Origin: Setomelanomma holmii
Lineage: Eukaryota > Ascomycota > Dothideomycetes > Pleosporales > Phaeosphaeriaceae
Reading direction: 5' to 3'
DNA: 64,000 bases
NCBI GenBank assembly: GCA_010015745.1
Contig: ML978183.1
Location: forward strand, 1 to 64,000
Shown one piece after another: positions 43,671-55,571 of this stretch (position 1 is the stretch's first letter; every line of letters starts with the position of its first letter). The notes beneath the pieces were generated by a model. The model was not told where the DNA came from and did no database searches. It saw nothing but the letters and a program-made list of their open reading frames with translations. A program made the translations under genes and the position numbers.

Positions 43671-44227
43671 TACCTAGAATAAGATAGAATAGGTAAGTAC
43701 CCCGGCACCAGCTACTCCTTGGGACGTATACGCCACAGTAAGCAAAGTCTCTTCTAATATCGAAAGGCAGTCGAATTAGGGACGACTGTTTTGTTGACCA
43801 AAAGTCTACCTCGGGACTCTTGCTATCGCGGCCTGGATTTGTTTGCTGCTAGCATGGCCTGCTATAAATGTACGGATTCGTAGTCTGGTCAATGGAGAGC
43901 CCCGCACGTATCGCAACGCCGCAGCCGTTGCCAAGCAGAGCACTCCACAACCGTCACGATCGACGGTCGAAGCTTTTCCAATCTCAATCTTTCGCGTCTT
44001 GGTAGCACTGCGAGCTTAACGTTACGACACAGGTTTTGGACAGCCAAGCAAGAAAATGACGACTTGCCCTGGTAAATTTAGCTCAGCTACATGGCAGCGA
44101 TACCGGTATCGTCATCGGGAAAAGCAGTCGCGAAGAGTGGGATGGCGTGCACTGAGCATTATATAAAGCAAAACTTCGAGATGTGAGGCAATTGGGATCC
44201 ACGGTAGCTTCATAACATTAATCTGAG
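43671..44227. other. Intergenic between transposon and M28 pseudogene
   Basis: This ~560-bp region contains no gene I can support. It includes the promoter region of the aminopeptidase pseudogene, with a TATATAAA-like stretch (ATTATATAAAGC) near 44158. Confidence 0.4.
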
Positions 44228-45734
44228 ATGCGAGCAACCAGCATCATCTCTCTGTGCGCGTCATCGTTTGTGCAGTCTGCTCTGGCCTCGTCCAGTCATT
44301 CTCGGCACCTACCTCAAACATATCCCAGCACCGAACAATGGCCAATTCCGACCGTCGGCAAGGCACTGGAACACCAATTGCCTGACGAAGATCTTCAGGA
44401 TATCTTATCGCAAGTATCTCGAATAAATATCGAAGCCACTATCCGGAAGCTCGCTTCGTTTGGCACACGACACACATTGTCGAGTCAAACCGACCCGAAT
44501 CGCGGTATTGGCGCAGCACGGGACTGGCTTATACGAAATTCCGAGAAGCAGCAGATGCAAGTGAAGGGAGAATGACTGTGACATGGAACAGGTTCATCAA
44601 GTATCCAGGCGACAACGAGCGGATCATATTTCCGGTCAACATTACCAGCGTTGTCGCAACGATTAAAGGCAGCGAAGATCCAGAACGACTTTAAGTCACG
44701 GGAGGACACTATGACTCAAGGAACAGCAATCCAATCGACTATCAAGGCGATGCTCCGGGCGCTGTCGATGATGCTTCAGGTGTTGCCGTGTCTCTGGAAC
44801 TTGCTCGTATATTTGCAACGTATAAGCCCAAGGCGTCTATTGCTTTCACCGCATTCGCTGGCGAAGAACAAGGTCTTTTGGGAGCCGAGAACCTGGCGCG
44901 AACAGACAAGAACATTTCCGTCAATGTGGCTGGCATGATCAACCTCGACATGGTTGGAAAGTGCGTCTTTGCGCATTCCTCAACATCTATCTTCGTATGC
45001 TAACCACACACAGCTCCAAGGCCGAGGACGGAACCAGTGACCCATACAACATCCGACTCTTCTGCCAAGGTACACCACTTACCGAGAATGAGACTACCAC
45101 CACATCACGCCTTAGCATTGGTGGCGACAACGATAGCCCCGCACGCAATCTCGGTTGCCACATCTACGAGGTCGCTTCGAAAAAATTCACCGAGATGACT
45201 GTGCGCCTCATCTACCGCCTGGACCGCTACAGCCGTGGCGGCGATCACCGCCCTTTCCTCAAAGCCGGCTACACAGGCGTGCGCTTCGTCCAACCCAATG
45301 AAGACTATACGCAGCAGCATCAAAACGTCACCGTGCGAAATGGCAAGCAATACGGCGACCTCGTTGAATGGCTTGACTTTGAGTACAACACGCGCGCTGC
45401 AAAGGTCGTTGCGAGCACGATGTGTAGTCTCGCAAATGCGCCTGGCGAGCCCACGAATGTTGGCATCAACACAACTGCATCTGACAACTTTAGCCAGTTC
45501 AAGTGGGACGCGCCGACGGGGTTGCCTGTGGAGAGATATGAGATCTTGTATCGTGAGACGATAGAGCCGCACTGGACAAACGTAATCGAGGTTGGAAACG
45601 TGAACTGGTACAATCTGATGTCGGCTACGATTCACAAGGACAATGTCATCTTTGGGGTGAGGAGTGTTGGGGTCCGTGAGTATAAGAGTCCGGCTGTCTT
45701 ACCGTTCCCGTTCGGGTGCACGAGGAATTGCTAG
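44228..45734 (+). pseudogene. Secreted M28 aminopeptidase pseudogene
   Basis: This was a secreted zinc leucine-aminopeptidase-type exopeptidase. The N-terminus MRATSIISLCASSFVQSALA is a signal peptide. The frame reaches GIGAARDWL and then loses one base near 44529: after DWL the family-like continuation YTKFREAADASEGRMTVTW lies in the next frame. That frame meets a TAA at 44692-44694, in place of the Tyr codon expected before VTGGHYDSRNSN. The metal-binding motifs then follow: GGHYDSR, DAPGAVDDASG, FAGEEQGLLGAE and MINLDMVG. An intron (44961-45013) leads to a normal C-terminal half with GGDHRPFLKAGYTGVRF and a fibronectin-like tail. Two lesions within 165 bp point to a pseudogene; a sequencing artefact would have to be double. 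Confidence 0.85.
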
Positions 45735-45944
45735 TATATGGAGGGATATGAGTACAGCACAGTAAATATGCATGTGCCTCAATCGTACAATGCTTATATA
45801 TCCTACATCTTGACCGAAACGCCTGACATCGAAGAAGTCAGATTTGGTTCTGATAAAGCCCCGTTTACACACAGTGTTATTTAAACATCGTTAGCCATGA
45901 ACCGCCATACTCCCCATTATCATCACCAATCACGTATCGTCTAC

Positions 45945-46961
45945 CTAGTCGACTCGAACCGCTATGACACCTTCTCCTGCCCTGCGATCATCGACTGTGA
46001 GATCGAACTTCCCCGCCTTGATCTGCAGCACGTGCTCACAGTAGCACTGCCAAATCACCACTGCCTTGCTCACGCATCGGACATAATATCGCCATTTATT
46101 CTTGCCAATACCGCCGTTGGCGTGTCGCATCTCCCTCTTGATATGCTTGTAGAACCAGTAGGCGGGATCTTGCCATCCATAGCATTTGCCGCGTGTGGCT
46201 CCGAAGTTCCGGCTGAGACGAGTGATGTAGGAGCACAAGAGTTTGTACATGTTAATTGCATCGGGGTGTTTTGTAAGCGGCGCGTCGGGACGAGCGAAGT
46301 ACTCGAGATCACGTGTATCTGCGCGCTCCAGATCGGTCATGCGGTCGACTGGATTGTGGAGACGCATGTAGGACAGGTCTTGCGGGACGACTTCTCGGTT
46401 GGCCTGATAGTGGAAGCGGCGGGCGATGGTGACCATGAGCCGTGTGAGATCGAATATCATGGCTGTCGGGTTCCACATGAACCCCATGTTGACGTTGGTG
46501 AGAAGCTGTTGGCGAGTCGAATATGTGAGGATCTGGTGGATCGCCACGGATCGAGTGTATGGAACATGAAGCGAGATAGCAAGGCCATCGACAGCAGTGT
46601 CATCGCTAGTCCAGTGGCCTTCCTCATCCCAGTCTCGCAATGGCTGTGGCAAGACTATGTCTCCACGGCACATGGGACAGTTGGTAGGCTGGCGTGCCTT
46701 GAGCCATGCAGCGATGCAAAATGTACAGAAGTTGTGTCCACAAGGGGTTTTGACTGCCTCAACGACATCTTGGATGAATGTTCGACGCCCGACCCCTGGA
46801 AGCTGACCAAGTTAGTCAAGAGTCGTCTCGACGCCCGGTCCAGCTTGTCCGTATACTGCATTACAGATGGGGCAGGACGGCTCTCCTGGCGCAGCTGTTG
46901 ATGGCAAGGCTGCGAGGACATGGTCCACGAAGTCTTCGTAGAGCACGGGCTTAGAAGGCAT
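45945..46961 (-). CDS. RING-finger protein, probable E3 ligase
   Basis: Two exons (46857-46961, 45945-46802) encode 320 aa from the ATG at 46961 (MPSKPVLYEDFVDHVL). Reading straight through would hit a TAA near 46818. A 54-nt intron (46803-46856) with donor GTATAC, branch-like CTAAC and acceptor GGTCAG removes it. The join gives a complete C3HC4 RING: CPICNA, then a 20-residue loop, then TPCGHNFCTFCIAAWLKARQ and NCPMC. The C-terminal ~240 residues have no domain I recognise (MWNPTAMIFDLTRLMVTIAR, then RLHNPVDRMTDLERADTRDL). Ubiquitin-ligase activity is inferred from the RING only. It lies tail-side of the M28 pseudogene, convergent with it. Confidence 0.75.
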
Positions 46962-47246
46962 GGTTGACCAGTGTTCTCTCGCGTGGGGTTGATGCTGGCT
47001 GATGTTGAGTGTGACCCAGCGTTCGGAAGAAATTATACTTCCTGGAGTGCAAAGCATTGCTATCACTTGTCGACCCGCGCCTCTGATGGGGGGCGCTGCC
47101 AAATCAGGTCGTGGGAAGCCCACTGTTGGCCCCTTTCCCAAGTCCTTTCACTGCCATGACTGTGTGGGGTATTGGTCGACCCATGGACATACAACAATTG
47201 AATCGCAGCTCGACCGAGACACTACCATCGATGCCTCATAGAGCCT

Positions 47247-49442
47247 TCAGTCATCGGTAAAGTCTACACATTCTACTCCCTGAGGTATATTGTATCGCAC
47301 TTTGCCTACCCGACTTGGGAGACCAAGTGCATTTGAAGGCGTTGAATCTAGCTTGGCTGCAGATGGTGACACACCTTGAGCTTGAAAGTATCGCAAACGA
47401 GCTGCGCGAATGTCCCCATGAGGCAAAGGCGATGAGATGCTGGGCTCACAAGCACCTTCGGTGTCTGGTATAATGGGCAGACCAGGTTGCTCCAAAGCTG
47501 CTGTATCGACGCTCATGAGCGCTGTCAGGGGAGGGTGACTATGAACGCCTGTTTCAATCCTAGGATGGTATCGTCCCCTTGTAGGTGGGTCCGGTAAAAC
47601 GTGAGCTCTTATGCCGACATCCCGAAATCGGCTGATTTCATCTTCAGAAGAGCTTGGTGACCCAAAGTCGATGATCGAACCAACATTTGATCGGATCGAG
47701 GAAGCTGGTCGTGTACACGAGGGCGGCAAGCGAAGCTCCGGCTCCGAGTCCGAAATCTCGATGATGCTCTCAATTGGAATTGTAGATGCTTTCTTCAGAC
47801 GGTTCTGACCCGGTGTTTTGTGCAAGCCGGCACTAGGAACCGACATTGCTGCTGTGGACGTGACAATCCTCGGACTCTTAGCGCTTGCGGCTTCATCTGG
47901 GGTTTCGTACGGTGTCTTGCGCTTCCTCTTCGGACCACCCGTTGCCTCAACAGGCTCCGAGGCAGTCAAGTGGTCACGGCGTCCAGCAGCCTTTCGTATG
48001 GGCTGTGATGGAGGTGGGCCGAGCACGCCCAATGGCAACACTTTGGAGAGCCAGTATTCAGGTATCTCACATTCAACCCGCTGTTCTGGATCGATCAAGG
48101 TCGCTCTATCGCCGTTCCAGTAACCAAGTCTTTCTTCTTCAAAGTGCTCACTTCTCAAGGTTGTCACGCCGAAGGGCGAAAAGGTCAGTTTTCGTTCCAA
48201 CATCGGCGGCGGGTTTTCACCGTCCGTCTTCTTGGCCCTCCTGTTGGTAAGTCTAATGTCGTGTATAAATTCACGCGGCAACGACGAATCTTTGTTCGAT
48301 ATGCAACGAGGGAGGAGCACCGGCCCTACCCAGTTCATGTATAGACGGCCCCACATGTTGAACCAAGAGCTTGTAACCTCGAGAAGATTGAGCTCGACGA
48401 TAGGCCTCATGTGATCCAGATTCAGCTTTACACTGTTTGTCAATGCGCTGTCGTCAGACACCTTTGGGCTGTTATACTTCTGAAGTATTTTGAAATCCGG
48501 GAATCCGACTGGTACCTGGATACTGCACACGCCGGCCTGTCTCAAGGCCTCGACTAGGTGAGAGCCCCAGATGTCGCAGTTTCGTTGGTTTCGGCAAATG
48601 CACAAGCTCTTGCCAAGGCCTTTCCTCAGGACCTTCATGGCCGCGCTCCGACCGCAGCTTGGCAAGCCTTTTGTGTTGTAATCACCGCCAACTAGTATGG
48701 CAAAGAGTACGAGGCCCTCTCGGTCGATCTGTAGCCGCGACTTGAGTTCAGCAGCGTGTACAACCCAAACGGTCTTCTTGCTCTTCGACATGTTTTCCTT
48801 CGAATAGTCTTTGGTGCCTTTCTCTTTAACCACACGATCGTCTTGGGTCCACATTGTGCAACCAAACATGAGGCAGTCCGAGTCTTGAGACCACACACCG
48901 TCGACCATACCGAGAATCTGAAGGCGTGCGCACTCAGCTTCCGCCTCGCCTGGAGCTTCGTGATATGGGATGCCGAAGCATCTCAACATCTCCTTCAACA
49001 GCTCATTTTCACAGTAATTGATATTTCCCTGGCCTCTCCTACCATGTTTCCACGGTCTACCAGGGCCGTCGAAGACAAAGATCAGTTGAATGTCAAGCGT
49101 GAGGAGGCGGCGAATCCTGCGAAACATGTCTTTCTCCTGCCCTTGAAAGGCCTGGTCAGATGCTGATCTCGTCAGTACTATTCCTAGTCGGTGTATGTAT
49201 ACCCACTGTCTTTGATAGCATAGACCGCAGCCTGCGTGAGGTTATTAAACCGCCAATCAGCCTCATCAACTGCGATTCGCAAAGGTCGGCCATGACGCTG
49301 GTGGTGATCTACAGCAAGTCGCGCGATGGGAATGCTTCGATCGTACTCTTTAATGATTTTAAAAAGCCTACAGAGATGAGAACATGGTGAGTAGAGTCAA
49401 TCAACCTTTACCGAGGGCGAACACATACTGCGGGATGCCCAT
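47247..49442 (-). CDS. GEN1/Yen1-like XPG-family nuclease
   Basis: This is a structure-specific endonuclease of the Rad2/XPG family. The overall form fits fungal GEN1, which resolves Holliday junctions. Three exons: 49429-49442 (14 nt), 49207-49367 and 47247-49162, giving 696 aa. The first exon encodes only MGIP plus two bases. The second supplies IIKEYDRSIPIARLAVDHHQ and LRIAVDEADWRFNN (catalytic N-region Asp). The I-region has FVFDGPGRPWKHGR, YHEAPGEAEAECARLQ, VWSQDSDCLMFG and LFAILVGGDYNTKGLP, so all acidic metal ligands are present. The helix-hairpin-helix is GLPSCGRSAAMKVLRKGLGK. The C-terminal half is long, low-complexity and basic-acidic mixed (GGPKRKRKTPYETPDEA, then IIEISDSEPEL) and ends VECVDFTDD. 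It is not Fen1 (no PCNA box seen) and lacks the long XPG spacer. The 394-bp upstream gap (49443-49837) holds no gene. Confidence 0.85.
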
Positions 49443-49837
49443 ACTTAGACTTTCTAGAACAATTATTAGCCGCGTTCGGAGCGCGTCTTAGCGCGAAATG
49501 GGCGTCGCTTGTCCACTTCTTGCAACAGTGTTTATGCATCTGCATCTAGCCTTTGGCATTGTACGTCGATCGAGCGATGAACCAGAGCATTGCAAGACGC
49601 TGCTTATGTTGATGTCCTGCAATTTGACGGTGGGAGAGCTTGGAAAGGGGAAACGCAAGCACTTCCAAGGTTGCCACCAATCGCGCGATCACATGCTGGC
49701 TAGTGGCTTGGCAGACTTCAACTCTCCTTGTCGCATCTTCAGTGTCAAATCTTGTGCCACGTCCAACATCTGTCTGAGATTCAATGGATTATCCGAACCA
49801 TCGAATAGCCATGCAGTGTTTGTAGTTGCTAACTTGC

Positions 49838-52643
49838 TCACGATTCGCAATCCAACCCGAGCGCCTCCAGATCGTCAAAACCGTGCCAAAGCTCCGCCTC
49901 CAGGAATGCGCTCATGTCATTCACTTTTTCCTGTACGCCTTTACGCCTTTCCTTCAAAGCATTGCCCAGTATTTTTGCTGCTGATAACGCCATATCTGAC
50001 TTCCGGCCAAGGTACCACAATGCCCTCACACAGTCATCAGCCCGTTGAAAAGCGTCTCCCATGTCGCTCATTGAGAGTGACGGTAACATCGCGTCAGACT
50101 CCAAAAGAATAACTCCAGCTTTGGCAAACGCCCGGATGAGGACGGCAGTCCACGGCTCAGTCAATAGCGAGCCTTCGTTGAGCGCGAAGTGGAACTCGTG
50201 CGACTTCGAGAACGATGCATTCTCTCGTGGGCAGGCGCACCGAGCCATATCGGATACAACTCTGCAGTTGCCCTCCCTGAATCGGGCCAGGAACTCAGTG
50301 GAGATGCGCTGAAGCCTATTCCCCTCGATTCCAAGCTCTGACTCGTCTACGATCTCGATCAAATCTGCGAGAAGTAGTGTCGCAAGATGCCAATGGCCTG
50401 CGAGGCAGGTGTACCATGACTGTATGCGAGGATGCAAATGGTCATGGTATTCGATGCAATCACCAATGAATGGGGCATACAAGCGTTCCCAGTGAGCATA
50501 TATATCGAGTGCCGCACTCAATGACGCCTCCACCTTTGCGCCACGCGCATTTCTTGTGAGAAGGGTCTGAATCCTTGTTATCTTCCGAAATAGGACCACT
50601 TTGACGGGGGCTGCATCGCAGAGCAACGCCGCAGCTTGGTCGAAAGAACAGGGCCACCTCACGGGATTCTCCTGGAGGCGATTGTCTTGGCGAGCAAACA
50701 GATAACCATCCCATAGACCGTCTTTGCTATCGACTGCAACTGTTGCGTTACCATCGGCAGCGAACGTGTCCATGTGCTCAGGCCCATTTGGGTAGATGTC
50801 GGAATCTTCGTCTGACACAACCAGCGGTCGTTTGTTCATCGCAGCGGATAATGTGTCAAACATAACACCTAGCCAGAAAAGGAGGTCGACCGCCGCTCTA
50901 TCAGCATTATCCAGCCGCCCAGTAGATGGGCGATAATGCTTGCTGCCGTGTGTAGCTCCAGATTGCAGTCGTGGCTTTCCATTGTATATGGCCATCCGCG
51001 AACGCAAGGAGTGAATAAGGCGAAGACCTTGCTCCAAATGTGTGGGAGGCCCGTCCGCATCAATAGCTAAATTAAGTTTTGACAATAGATCTTCGCATTC
51101 GTTGACTCCTTGGTCGGCGCCAAGTGTCCCATTTTCTGGTAGGCTCTCGGTCCCCAGGGCCTCTTCTCGCACTGCATCTTCGTCCTCCACTGGCTTCTGG
51201 GTCAATGCGAAAACGATTTGTGCAAGTACAACCCGGAACGATTCAATCTCGCTAGCAGTCTGTAGAGCGTTCTGTGCCTCGTGCCAGGCCCGTATTTGCA
51301 GCATCCTGTCAAATTCTGGTCCCGATACTGTACCTTCCTTGGTCTCAGCATCCACAGCGCCTTTGGAATCAGCACCATCGAAGGGGTATTTGGCATTGCT
51401 CCTGTGGCTAGACTGCGCCCATTGGGTAGCAAATGCATATATGGCCAGGTTGAGAGCTCTGGATGCTGCCTGATCCTCTGTGTAGGTAAGTTGTCTCCCT
51501 CGAATGTTTGCGGCAAGTCTGTCGAGGCGGAACACGCGATGATAGATACGATTCCAGTCGGGACGTGCATCGTTGATCAGAGCGACGTCGGCTTTTGTGC
51601 TGTAAGGGCAAGTTCTCTCGGTGACCCAACAGGAGAGCGCATTTTCAAAACTGTTGTGATAGATTCTCAGCAAGCCTTCCGTCAGAAACGCGTTGTTGGT
51701 GGTCAGAACGAGGTCGCTAGCAAACGATATTGCTGGGCAAGGAAGCGCACCATTTGAGAACGAGCTTGAAGGCCCGCGTCTGCGCTTCTTGCAGTTAATG
51801 CGCACGATTGATCCATTCGTGTTCGTTGACGCTTCGCTAGTAGTTTTCGCGGACGGCGTATACGAGCTATCCTTTTCTACTGCTTCATCGAATCCTTCTG
51901 AGAGTGTCTCTAAAGATGAGCCTTTTCCAGAGTCGCAATCGAATGGGCCATTGTTATCTACAAACATTTCGTCGAGGTAGCTGCCAGACTCTCGAGGCAT
52001 GGTCTCTGCTGACGTTGGGGAAGCCGTTTCGAAAAGAGCACTTGTAGGATCGGCATTGAGCTTGGTGGGCATCCCACACGGAAAATCCGCGAACGTGATG
52101 ATTTCCATTGGAGCGGCTCGAGAGGTAGAGCATCCACCATCATTGGTGGCAATAGAGTGATTGGGTGGCCCCACAGCTCGAATCTGCCGAGCAGTATCAT
52201 CTTGGCTTGACGACTTACTCGACGACGTCCGCCGACGTTTTGTTGGCGGTAAAGGATTCGAAGGTTGCTGAGCAGATTGCAACGCGCGTTGTGACCTCAG
52301 CCAGTCGAATGTGCATCCTTTCTTGGTCTTCTCGCAATTCCCACATGGCGCTAGCGGGCCGAAAACGTCTGCGCAATTAGCTCCCGACCTGCTTATCGAG
52401 AAGGCTGTGCAACTCACCGCTGTAGTGAAATGAGGTCGTCTTCCCTCCAGATTTGTTGTCGTCCAGTAATGCATCTTCCAAAATCGCTGCATCACACGCT
52501 CTCTTCCCTTTCCGACACTGATCGCAACACCTGTTCTGCTTCCTGCTCGTTTTCGATGACTTCGCCGCCGTCATCACGGTAGACGAAGGCGAGGTCCAGG
52601 CATAATCAAGGAACGACTTTGGTTGAACGTCTACGAAATTCAT
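49838..52643 (-). CDS. Zn2Cys6 transcription factor with long zinc-cluster loop
   Basis: Two exons (52418-52643, 49838-52368) encode 918 aa from the ATG at 52643 (MNFVDVQPKSFLDYAW). A 49-nt intron (GTGAGT...GCGCAG) lies inside the zinc cluster. Exon 1 gives CCDQCRKGKRAC and exon 2 gives PCGNCEKTKKGC, the two halves of a Zn2Cys6 cluster. The loop between the third and fourth cysteines is about 33 residues, far longer than the usual 5-12. Its sequence (DAAILEDALLDDNKSG, later DVFGPLAP) looks conserved in style, so it is probably a subgroup feature. A basic patch follows (PPTKRRRTSSSKS). The large C-terminal fungal_trans-like domain includes RPDWNRIYHRVFRLDRLAAN, LLFWLGVMFDTLSAAMNKRP and WPCSFDQAAALLCDAAPVKV. 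The target is unknown. Confidence 0.85.
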
Positions 52644-53212
52644 GGTTACCACCCGGACTCCAAGGCGAAAAGAGGAAAAAGTAAGAGAGACGAGGCGCTG
52701 AAATGAGAGGTCGTCGCTGCTGATATGCACACCCCGCGCACACGCTAGCTCCACATCTCATGCTTGGAAAATGCGGGGAACAGTTACGCATGTCTCTGGA
52801 ATAGAAGCGATCATAAACATCAGGACCTTGTGCTCTCTTCAAAGCTGATGCACTGCCCTCAGTGACACTAGCGGCATTATACAGACTATGCATTCTACAA
52901 TCTGCAGTTCGCCGAGTAGGCGCTTGGTATCTTACCGAGAGCTTGCGAGCTCTTCCTCGGTCCGATACGGTTGGTGCGTGCTATATGGACGCTTCTTCTG
53001 CGACTGTATGCATGATCGGTGTCATCCTTGCTCTGACTCGTGGCTGATGCCACGGGTGCGCGAAACTACACCGAGCGATACGCGACACTTTTTCTGTTAG
53101 CACTTCTTAGGGAAAGTAGCTTGCAAAGGTTGGTCACAGGTGGAAGTAGTGATCACGATTACAGTGACTTTATCGTTCAAGAGTTGAGGATCGTTTGGCA
53201 GAGAAACTGCAA
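52644..53212. other. Intergenic, promoter of the 918-aa factor
   Basis: This ~570-bp region lies between the start of the Zn2Cys6 gene and the 3' end of the hydrolase gene. No other gene is supported here. Confidence 0.4.
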
Positions 53213-54554
53213 TCAGGACCCGAGAGCTTGGTAGATCTGCGTCTCAAGGTTGAACCACAATCCCAGTACCTTCATATCACCGAACGGAAGTATCTGGGAG
53301 CAGACAATGCCGCCGACTCCTTTCTCGCGATCCGCCCACCACCAGCAATTTGGCAGACCAGCCCAAAACCCCGTGGTTTTAGATCTTCCAGTTGGGCCTC
53401 CATTCGAGAGCATGAATGTTAGTCCCCAGCCCTGCGGTGGATTCCCCTCAACAGGATAAATCTCGGGAAGCTGGTTCGTTAGGTCCGGTTTCGCGTCAGG
53501 GATACCCTGCCTGCCAAATTCTGGGAACTGCTCGATTTGATTGGTGAACATCAAGTCCACGGTCTCTTTCTTCAGGATTTGGGCGCCTGTTGTTGGAGAT
53601 TTGCCATCATTTAGCAGTGTCGCGATGATCTCTGTATGTCATCAGCGGACGTCCTATCAAATAGTGCAGCAGTAAGGCTTACGAGCATAGTCTGACGGTT
53701 TCGAAAACGCTCCAGCACCAGCAGAATTGAAGACGTGCTTGACATCCGCGCTCTCGACCACAAGTGGCTTTCGCAACAGATGGTCACGACCATGCAAAGA
53801 GCCATCAGCCTTTCTCTGATGCATAAGTGCCAGCCTCTTCTTCATGTCTGCTGAAGGGAACATGGATATGCTCTTCAAGTCCAAAGGCTCGAAGATGTTC
53901 TTATGGCAGTAGTCGTTGAGGGATTGACCGGTGACTCGCTCAAGAGCTAGGCCGGCGAAGTCGATGTTCACACCGTACTCCCAGCCCTCACCGGGCTGTC
54001 TAATCAAAGGCTGAAGGATGTCTTTGATGTCGCCAGAGAACTCATCAAATCCAGCCGGATGAGAGTAGTTGAGAAGCTCTCTGTTGAAAAAAGTATATCC
54101 GAACCCAGCTGTTTGACAAGTAAGCTCACTATATCTGCACAACTCGTTGAATACATAGAGATTTACCAGTATGTGTTAGGAGCATTCGCAGAGTTATTTT
54201 CTTGTTCTTGTCCACCAACTTGCCATCCTTCTGCAACACCTTGAGATTCTTGAACTCCGGGATCAACTTCTCGATCTCATCGCCGTCGTCTAATTGAAGC
54301 TTGCCCTGTTCTACCAGCTGCATACAGGCGATACCTGCAATCATTTTCGTACAAGATGCGATCCAGAAGACGTTATCCAGAGTCATGTTCTCGGAACTAT
54401 TCAAGCCGCGCTTTCCAGCGCTATACGCGAATAACTCTTTCCCATCCTTTCCGACTACGACAATACTCGTGCCTGGAATGTCGGAGTGGGGATCGGCGAC
54501 GGCATCATCAACCGTCTTCTTCAGGTTCTGAACAACTTGATCGGGGAGAGGCAT
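53213..54554 (-). CDS. Serine beta-lactamase-fold hydrolase/transesterase
   Basis: This is a class-C beta-lactamase-like (EstB/LovD-type) serine hydrolase. Fungal members act as esterases or acyltransferases, some in secondary metabolism. Three exons (54167-54554, 53683-54108, 53213-53631) give 410 aa. The introns are 58 and 51 nt, with GTAAAT/ACAG and GTAAGC/ACAG ends. The catalytic SxxK motif is in FWIASCTKMIAGIACMQLVE. The next conserved box is ITLRMLLTHTAGFGYTFFN, split by intron 1, and GEGWEYGVNIDFAGLALERV provides the Tyr-containing motif. The C-terminal part includes GWGLTFMLSNGGPTGRS and GFWAGLPNCWWWADREKG. I start at MPLPDQVVQ (54554), because the longer frame begins at what looks like an intron (GTGAGT...CTCAG). 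No signal peptide. The substrate is unknown; no polyketide or peptide synthase is nearby. Confidence 0.85.
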
Positions 54555-55024
54555 ATTCAAACAGCTGAGTCCATCCAAGGTTGGTAGCAAACTCACGGAG
54601 CAGGATCACTGTAGGTACAAATACTGCTCTTCAGATGCTCGTACTCCTCTTTTGCGCCATCTCGTGCGGTTCGCGACCTCGGAGCTCGATCCGTCAAGCT
54701 CTCCACGAAGTGCATACGGACATCACGAGAGATCACCTCGTAAAGCTAGCTACCCCGCTAACCTTACCAGATTCTCGCTCCAGCGGATCTCTTTGAGGTA
54801 AGGTTCCTCTTCCAGGAACGAATCCGGTGGGGGCTAGTACCGACGAGGCGCGGATGCGGTTCCGCAGGTTCTTGGTGCGGGGAAGTTGCATGGACCAACC
54901 CAATTGGACGACAATGAAGAACAAGACCAATCAAGCGATGCACAAGAGAGTATCGAGTAGGCGTGGCGAGTCAGCGACTGGCCGACAAACGTTCAATCTG
55001 GTCGTGAATTGTAGAAGTTACGTA
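54555..55024. other. Intergenic at the edge of the second transposon island
   Basis: This 470-bp region upstream of the hydrolase gene reaches the transposon terminus at 55025. No gene is supported. Confidence 0.4.
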
Positions 55025-55055
55025 ACGTCCCTCACTGGGTGACGGAAAACACCCC
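55025..55055 (+). repeat. Left inverted terminus of the 8.4-kb island
   Basis: ACGTCC-TCACT...ACGGAAAACACCCC. It matches the reverse complement of 63364-63394 at 27 of 31 positions. Flanking TA dinucleotides lie outside both copies (55023-55024 and 63395-63396). Confidence 0.85.
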
Positions 55056-55571
55056 ATGCCGGAAAATAGGAGGGGTACTTCAACTTTAAGTCAACACAGC
55101 TTTGTGCACACTTCAAATAACCCTATAACACTAAGCCGTGAGGTAGAGTAGGCACTTGCAAGCGTTAATAACCACCTTGCACTAGTAAATTACAATAGCA
55201 TTGCCGCCTTTACGCCTGATCTGTGGAGAGCCCTTCAGCTGGAGCACTATGACCATTGTGCACGACATCGCTTTTAATTAGCTTTTTGCGTCTAAACCAC
55301 TTAGTAAGAGGTCTCATTTGACTTCTAGATCCTAGTCACAATGTCACGACACTATATTAGCCTTGTAGCTCCTATGGCGCTCATAATAATGCGACGGCGC
55401 CACCCTAGTCGGTACTTCTAGCCTAAGCGAGCTCTAGAGTTGGTTAGTGTGAAGCACTCATACGGCTCACGTAATCCACTGAAACGTAACTTATGTTTGT
55501 CATCTCGCAACCTCTGCCTGTAGGGCTGTAAGCAAGATCACCGTCATGCACATCTTTGACAAGTGTGAAGC

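Noticed and set aside
53213..54554. A secondary-metabolite cluster around the beta-lactamase-fold enzyme and the Zn2Cys6 factor.
   Set aside because: No synthase, P450 or oxidoreductase genes lie nearby; the neighbours are a nuclease, a RING protein and transposons.
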